Origin: Alopecurus myosuroides
Lineage: Eukaryota > Streptophyta > Magnoliopsida > Poales > Poaceae
Length of the DNA stretch: 64,000 nt
Assembly (NCBI GenBank): GCA_028641055.1
Contig: CM054062.1
Coordinates: 235,426,376-235,490,375, forward strand
Direction of reading: 5' to 3'
Position numbers and translations under genes: made by a program
Notes under the pieces: generated by a model
Told to the model about the DNA's origin: nothing
Databases searched by the model: none
What the model saw: the letters and a program-made list of their open reading frames with translations, nothing else
Shown: positions 58,618 to 64,000 of the stretch, piece after piece
Position numbering within the stretch: the first letter of the stretch is position 1
How the letters are laid out: the number at the start of each line of letters is the position of its first letter

Positions 58618-59657
58618 TTAACTGAGGCATAAAATAGATACTAGAACTCTTTGGTTGTTGTTTCCGCTACCGCCTGCAATCGGTGGTGCGCGGGGTTCAG
58701 CTCGATGGACGGAGTTGACGCTGTGCTCGCGGCACCCTCCCGCGCCCGGTTGCCGGTTGGCGCTGCGATGGTGGTGCAGGGTAGAGGCCTGCTGGCCGCC
58801 ATGGGACCCGCCAGCTCCTCCTTGGCCGCCTGAGCGTGTGGTGGAAGCGTCGTACGCCGCCTGCTGCTGGTTGGTGGCCCTTACGAGGTCTTGGAGGCGT
58901 CGCTGCTGACGGAGTAGCTCCTCCCCTTCTAGGCCAGCCAGTTGTTGTGTGGCCGCCTGGGTCGCCCTCATGCTCTTCGTCGGGGTGCTGTAGACCGGTC
59001 GACTGGGGGCATGCGGAGCCGAGTGGTCCACTTGGTTCATCTCATTGTTGAGGTTTTCGCCTCGATGGCGCACCTCGTCTCTTTGGTTGGGCGAGTTTGG
59101 CACTGGATTGAAGCCGTGGGCGACGTTGTACTCGCGGACAGTGGCCTCCACTTGGCGCTGCCTTGCCGCCACCTCCTCCGAATTGTGCAGGAGCAGGAGG
59201 CACGTCTTCTCCAGCTCTTCCACCACCTTCGTCGGGTCGGCGTCAGGGGTGATGGGCAGTTCAGCCCTTCGGCGATTCCGCTGTTGCTGGGGTCATCCGG
59301 CTGCTGGCTGGTGCCGACATCGATGATTACCATGGCGTCCACGAAGATTCGGGGCTCGGCACTGCTTTCGCAGCCGACTACCTCTTTAGGGAGACAGTCT
59401 GAGCAAGCGAGCACCTCGATAGGGTACTCGGGGACAACGGTCATGTAGACGTGATGCTCGCCGAAGGAGAAGGTGGGCCGCCTGTAGGGATGGGCTTCTT
59501 CTCCATGAAGCATCCGATGTCGTTGAGGGCGCGGTCGAACGTCATGATGAGGCCAGAGGTGACGCGCTCGCCGGAGCCGGCTGGAAGCCCTGCACGAAGT
59601 AAAACTCTAGCCAGACGAGGTCTTGCGCGGAAAGAGACTCCGGCCGCCACGCTGTGA
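58618..59657 (-). pseudogene. gag: Gag N-terminal fragment of F2
   Basis: Frames shift at least once (near 59230: 59037-59513, then 58618-59226). The readable part is Gln/Arg/Ala-rich with QRQVEATVREYNVAHGF, a heptad-like stretch LEGEELLRQQRRLQDLV, and a Gly/His-rich end. Such low-complexity N-terminal gag text is usual for rice and wheat Tat elements. The gag core, with its WDDL-type motif, is not reached. Plus-strand frames over this stretch are GC-driven shadows. Confidence 0.65.
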
Positions 59658-59673
59658 CCCACGGTGGGCGCCA
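59658..59673 (-). other. Primer-binding site of F2
   Basis: The minus strand reads TGGCGCCCACCGTGGG, seven bases from the LTR. It differs from T1 by one base in this window (CCC for CCG), so F2 is a different Tat family. Confidence 0.8.
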
Positions 59674-59680
59674 ACTATCG

Positions 59681-60358
59681 TGGTATCATGCACGGCAACA
59701 CCATTGCGTTAACAATGGAGTTTACTAATGGGACACAGGGTGCAAACGTCGATGTCCGTGCGGGATAGGGTATCAAGCGTGAAGGAGACACGATGTACCT
59801 AGGTTCAGGACCTCAGCCTTGTGAGGTCCTTACTCCTGCAAGGATGAACCATGAGGTGGTGTATATGGTGTTACAGATTGCTCCCAGAGTTGTCTATTCT
59901 AAGTGAATTCGCCCCTGCTAAGAGAGCCCCGGACTTCCTTATATAGGAGCTGGCAGTCCGGCTGACAGGCGGGGCCGGCTGTACGGCCAGCCGATCGGGA
60001 CCTACTAATGGTCATACACAGTATACTTAGTTCAGGATGCATCGGCATTGTACATGATGGGACAAGGCGGGAGGACTATTAATGAAGACACAGGCGGACA
60101 AAGTTTAAGGGTACGGCCGCCTACTCCTCCAGTAAGAACATAGTTGATATTGTGTGTGAGGTATTACCTCCGTTTTGTCCATGCCTTTCTTTAGCCCATC
60201 CCGTTCTTACTTGTCAGAACCGTTCGGTCGAAGGATCCAACCGGCCGGACTCAGCCGGCCAATGTGTAGCCGCCTGGTAATACGCCAGGCTAGTCGGCCA
60301 TCTTCTTAGAGTAGTCTTGATCTTGCAATTATCTTAGTCGAGGGCGATTCCCCCGACA
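59681..60358 (-). repeat. 5' LTR of F2 (678 bp)
   Basis: The minus strand starts TGTCGGGGGAATCGCC and ends GCATGATACCA. The inner end was chosen as the first TG/CA pair next to the primer site and may be off by a few bases. The TATA box with inverted repeat is at 59929-59961. Confidence 0.75.
59929..59961 (-). promoter_or_regulatory. TATA box of F2 inside an inverted repeat
   Basis: The + strand reads CCGGACT, a 19-base loop with CCTTATATAGG (59937-59947), then AGTCCGG. On the minus strand the box is CCTATATAAGG. The arrangement is like that of T1 although the stem sequence differs. Confidence 0.72.
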
Positions 60359-60520
60359 CTACTGGAAGAAGATCTCTCATGAACAACAATGACATCATCG
60401 TGCTTAATGCTTTCGTCTTTCTTTTAGAACTAAAAAACGAGGCAACCCCGCGAGACGGAAACAATACAGGGTCAAGGTTGGACGAATTGCTCTATGTTAA
60501 ACCCGTGCTCGGAGGCACAA
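60359..60520. other. Unassigned 160-bp spacer
   Basis: Between F2 and the E3 LTR. A frame starts at 60379 (MNNNDIIVLNAFVFLLELK) but runs into the E3 LTR and shows no known domain. It could be older target DNA, possibly part of another element. Confidence 0.4.
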
Positions 60521-62260
60521 TGAACTACAGATGCATTGCCTACATACATCTGATGCATGTAAAATGCATAGATGAATTTTGCATATTTTCACATGGTTGT
60601 CTATTACATATTGCATCATATAAGGGTATAATTCAATGTTTTATAGTATTTTGGGGTTAAATTACAAAGTCCCCCAACTTTTATGGAATTAACCCTGCCT
60701 GTCAGAAACCCCGTTTTCTATATTTTTGACGTTTCAGGGGGCAAACTTCCGCGAAATCACCTGAAAATCTGCGGGGGTCATTTTCTTGGAAGGAGAAGAC
60801 TTGCGGGCGAAGGATCCACGAGAATTGGGCAAGGAGGCCCAAAAGAGGACCCTCCACGCGGCCAGATTCCTTGGCCGCGTGAGAGGCCCCCTTTTGGCCC
60901 TTGTGGCCCCAATTCCTTCCATCTTCGACTTACCGACTCCGTCTTGACCCAAAACCGACTATAAAAAGGGTCCCCCGTACCCTTACGGAGAAGAGCACCG
61001 CCGAAACACCGAAACACCAAAACTTAGACCGGAAGTTCCAGATTGGAGGGGGGAAACTACGGCGGGGCGCCGCCGGTGTGATCTCCTACCCCTCCAACGT
61101 CATCTCCATCGACATCTCCATGAAGAGGGAGTAGTCCACCCCAGGGCTATGGGTTTGTGGAAGTAGCACTTGTATCTCTCTCTCTATGTGCTTCACTAAT
61201 TAGATCCGTATGAGCTGCCTCACATGATTACGGGCACCGTTGTAATTCCTATGTGGTGGATCTTTTCTATGAGTTATTGAATCTGAGATTGCAATTGTTT
61301 CTCTTGAGTTATTTGAGTAGATGTATCTTATGTACCCGTTCTTATTTGCTAGCTTTGATCAATCTAGTTCTTGAGAGCGTGTGTGGGGTGATGGGTGCAT
61401 TAGTTGGAGTAACGGGGGGTGGCTAGTGCTGTGAAAGTGACAGAAGTTCAGCGATCCACTTAGGTTTTGTTAAACCTTTCTTAGTTACCTCACTAGGGAT
61501 AAAAAGGAGTACCTTGTTACCGGGGATTTGAAGTGACACTAATCAATCTCCATGACTAGATCTAGCAAGTTCTTACTTCAACTTCATGTCACATTGCTTA
61601 AAGCTATACTCTGTTTTTTCCTTAATTATCGAGGTGTTATGATTTATTTCGCATCTTGGTGGAGTATAAGAGGGATCAATATGACCGTAGAGATTTCTAT
61701 GCTAGGACGTGAAGCCCATATGAAAGTACTCAATGTTAAACATGTTATTGTAATCTCACATGTAATTATTTATGTTCACCGTCTACTACTTTATTTGAGA
61801 GAATGCAAGTGTGAAACCATGAACCCCGGTCCTATTTTAATTATAAGAAAACACTCTAGTTACTTTGCTGCAATTTACTTTAGTTGCACTTTACTTTACT
61901 TGCATCTCCAATTCGAATTTACATTATCTCCATCACTACTTGCATCACAAAAATACAAAAACAATCCATTGCATATTTATTTTCTCATTTGCATTTAGTA
62001 GTAGATTTAATTATTTCACATTTACTTTCAGTTTTGCATTGCAATTTAGAAGTCTCACACCTTGTGCTTGACAACCACTTGGTGAGGTTGAGGGCACAAA
62101 ACTCTCTATTTGTTTGCAGGATCCTGGAGGAAGCTTGGAAGACAACTGCTGAAATACTGGCTCCCCAAGAGTTCGATATAAACCCTCGAGTCACCCTCAT
62201 GGGGAAGAAGGCTTGCCACTAGCTACACACTCTGCACTTGGAGTCTCAACCTAGCCATCA
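60521..62260 (+). repeat. 5' LTR of E3 (about 1.74 kb)
   Basis: The right end (GCCATCA at 62260) is firm, ten bases before the primer site. The left end is uncertain; TG at 60521 or TGATGCATG at 60552 are candidates. It contains a TATA box at 60959-60969, a leader with CT repeats (about 61174-61187), and AT-rich text with several short frames that I do not consider genes. Confidence 0.7.
60959..60969 (+). promoter_or_regulatory. TATA box of E3 LTR
   Basis: CTATAAAAAGG in a GC-rich surround, the clearest TATA box in the window. RNA would start near 60990-61000. Confidence 0.75.
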
Positions 62261-62270
62261 AGCGTTTTTC

Positions 62271-62288
62271 TGGCGCCGTTGCCGGGGA
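62271..62288 (+). other. Primer-binding site of E3
   Basis: TGGCGCCGTTGCCGGGGA, the Athila-type site. Confidence 0.9.
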
Positions 62289-62600
62289 GCCATAGGTGAA
62301 GGAGTTGTCCAAGGGAGCTCACAAGAAGTCTTCATCACCAACAAGGTGTGCAAACACCTAAGCTTGGGGAGGTTGCATCTACGTGAGTACCGTCCTTTCT
62401 ATCTCCACCTTCTTTCAAGTAGACTGTTTTGTTTCTTGTCTTGTTTTTGTTTTTGTTTTTGTTCTTGTTTTTGTTTTGTCTTGCATATTTTATTTTAGTT
62501 TTGCATTTAGTTATCTAGTTTATTTTAGTATTTCGAATTTTCTTAGTTACTTTACTTTTGTTTTGCATAAAAAATTAAAAACTACATAAAAACTGTTAAA
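62289..62600 (+). other. Leader between primer site and gag of E3
   Basis: No gene. A run of TTTTTG units lies at about 62440-62480. The segment ends directly before the gag ATG at 62601. Confidence 0.7.
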
Positions 62601-63164
62601 ATGGGTGATAGAACTAAATTAAGTGACTACACAAATACACCCAATGACCAATTCATTGCTAGGCCAATTACTACACCTGAAATACAAGCTGAAAGCTATG
62701 AAGTAAGTCCTAGTTTATTGAATTTAATTACTTGAGAGCAATTTGGTGGTAGTGCTATGGAGGATGCCTCTATGCATCTTCATGATTTCATGGAAATATG
62801 TGATATGAAAAAATTTAAAAATGTGGAAAGTAGTGTTTTAAAACTGAAATTATTTCCTTTTTCACTTAGAGGAAAGGCTAAAGAATGGTTACTTTCACTA
62901 CCTACAGCTAGTATAAAGTCTTGGGATGATTTAAAAGAAGCTTTCATTAAGAAATATTATCATCCCGTTAAAATTATGCATAATAGAAAAGGAAAAGTAG
63001 AGGAAATTATGATGCTTACTGAAATTAAGGATCCATTGCTTGATTTAGAAAAAAGTAGCTTGCAAGAACTTATTGCTACTCTACAAAAATTTGCTAGTGA
63101 TCCCACTATAAATGTTAATCAACCTGGCTTTGGTTCTTATATTGCTAATCATGTCTTGCAATGA
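62601..63164 (+). pseudogene. gag: Truncated Athila gag of E3
   Basis: The ATG at 62601 begins MGDRTKLSDY. An in-frame TGA at 62733-62735 interrupts after 44 codons; from ATG 62757 the frame is open. The gag core is present (LKLFPFSLRGKAKEWLLSLP, SWDDLKEAFIKKYY), but after KIMHNR the expected rest of the core and any zinc knuckle are replaced by a short Lys/Glu-rich stretch and a tail ending IANHVLQ. The stop TGA at 63162-63164 separates it from protease in the same frame. Both TGA stops fit CGA to TGA changes. Confidence 0.82.
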
Positions 63165-63647
63165 AAAATTGCTAGGTACAAGAATGAGGCCATGATACCT
63201 CCTAAGATTGGGGATGCATGGATCCCCAAGGTGCTAGTTTCAATTGGAAAAGAAATTCACCATGCTATGTTAGATCTAGGTTCTAGTGTATCGGTACTCT
63301 CTAAAGAATTATATGAATTGCTGGAACTAGAAAATTTAGAAAAGTGCTCAAGTGAATTTGTCCTTGCTGATAAATCTACTAAACATGTTGTAGAACAAGT
63401 AAAAGATTTTATGATTGAATTGCACATGACTTTCGTACCGGTTGATTTCATTATTATGGATACGGGGGATAAATCCCATAGTCCTATTATTTTGGGTAAA
63501 TCTTTTCTTCGTACTACAGGTGCAATCATAGACTCCAAGGAAGAGAATGTCAAGTTTCAGTTCCCTCACAAGAAAAGCATGGAGCACTTCCCAAGGAAGA
63601 GGGGCACGCTGAAGAAGAAGCTCCCTCATGAGCTTTATCCCTCTTGA
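63165..63647 (+). pseudogene. Athila aspartic protease region of E3
   Basis: In frame with gag. Open from 63192: IPKVLVSIGKEIHHAMLDLGSS contains the active-site word DLGSS, with the catalytic Asp codon at 63273-63275. Later, SPIILGKSFLRTTGAIID corresponds to the ILGR-type block. It ends with a charged tail and TGA at 63645-63647. Normally RT follows in frame; here a stop and non-coding text follow. Protease alone may still cut its gag in trans, an inference. Confidence 0.82.
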
Positions 63648-64000
63648 TTATCAGGTAAGTAAAGCCTAGCTATATGGATATAAAGAAAGCGCTTTACGGG
63701 AGGCAACCCGGTTGTTTTTGTTTGGATTTTCCTAGTGTCCTCTTGCTGTCTCAAGAGATTTTTTTAAAAAAAATTCTGGAGTTTTCAATAAAGATTCAAG
63801 TCAAACCCATTTGGATTTATAAGTTGCTATCCTAGTGCATGAAATTTCTGTTTTAGCACGAGTCTGCTCACCGTATGATTTTACGTTTTTTATTGGTATG
63901 TCGGATTGAGCTAATTTTTCAGTATGTTCTATAACTTTTCGTCCTCTGTAAGCACAAAAATTGGCTTAATTTTTTTGACGAGCCTAGCTTAGGGAAAAAC
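63648..64000 (+). other. Non-coding text after protease of E3
   Basis: It contains the motif GCGCTTTACGGGAGGCAACC at 63690-63709, related to 46176-46200 on the minus strand. No RT motif is visible in any frame up to the window end. Confidence 0.65.

Larger units (their letters stand above)
58618..60358 (-). mobile_element. F2: Tat-lineage fragment with 5' LTR, primer site and gag start
   Basis: Minus strand: LTR 60358-59681, primer site 59673-59658, gag text down to about 58618. The 3' side is missing. Orientation and order would fit F1 (14363-18379) as the other half of one older element split by the Athila insertions, but gag C-terminus and protease are missing between them. The family link is not proven. 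Confidence 0.8.
60521..64000 (+). mobile_element. E3: Athila-type element, left part, shortened coding region
   Basis: LTR to 62260, primer site 62271-62288 identical to the Athila site at 47707, then gag and protease in one frame, then non-coding text to the window end. The RT and integrase expected after protease are not seen in the 353 bp that follow protease; instead the motif GGGAGGCAACCC, which follows the ORF in the other Athila interior, appears. I read E3 as a non-autonomous derivative, but the element continues beyond the window. Confidence 0.8.

Noticed and set aside
58651..59448. Plus-strand frames up to 168 residues opposite the F2 gag
   Set aside because: They are shadows of the minus-strand gag fragment; no domain in any of them.
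62440..62480. TTTTTG run as a regulatory array
   Set aside because: Simple microsatellite with imperfect units.
1..64000. CRISPR array, operon-like gene clusters, defence islands
   Set aside because: No regularly spaced short repeats with unique spacers and no prokaryotic gene layout; all long repeats are LTRs.

Overview
The window is a wall of nested LTR retrotransposons with no host gene, no tRNA or rRNA gene and no CRISPR array that I can support. Element types, LTR ends and nesting style suggest a large-genome pooid grass (wheat, barley, rye or oat relatives). The species is an inference.

Layout. (1) 1-14362: a non-coding LARD-like element, here LARD1, on the + strand. Its left LTR is cut by the window edge, the interior (4640-8255) has no open coding region, and the 3' LTR is a complete 6.1 kb. 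(2) 14363-18379: decayed minus-strand pol of a Ty3/gypsy Tat-lineage element (F1). (3) 18380-58617: minus-strand Athila-type material in which LTR1 (18380-19925) and a second, different LTR2 (47735-57471) flank a short interior, and LTR2 also serves a second interior (57472-58617). (4) 20780-44493, inside the Athila interior: a second long-LTR gypsy element (LARD2, minus strand, TSD GAAAT) with only eroded pol. (5) 28402-41211, inside the 5' LTR of LARD2: a complete Tat-lineage element (T1, TSD GTTAC, two 493-bp LTRs) with a long sense gag-pol frame and a long antisense multi-exon gene. (6) 47836-56173, inside LTR2: a complete but coding-dead Ty1/copia element (minus strand, TSD CAAAG). (7) 58618-60358: 5' LTR, primer site and gag fragment of another Tat element (F2). 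(8) About 60521-64000: the start of an Athila-type element (E3, + strand) with an LTR, primer site and a shortened gag-protease frame, and no reverse transcriptase before the window ends.

How it fits together. T1 supplies every domain needed for reverse transcription and integration in one frame (gag, protease, RT, degenerate RNase H, second archaeal-type RNase H, integrase), but four in-frame stops interrupt it. Its antisense gene can be modelled as eight exons whose summed length keeps frame. LARD1, LARD2, the copia element and E3 lack working pol and must have moved with enzymes made elsewhere. LTR divergence counted by eye orders the insertions: LARD2 oldest (about 5% in the part compared), then copia and T1 (about 1.5% each), then LARD1 (about 0.4%). 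The most interesting signals are the antisense gene of T1, the hairpin-rich LTR of LARD1, a stem-loop shared by LARD1 and LARD2, and inverted repeats that enclose TATA boxes.
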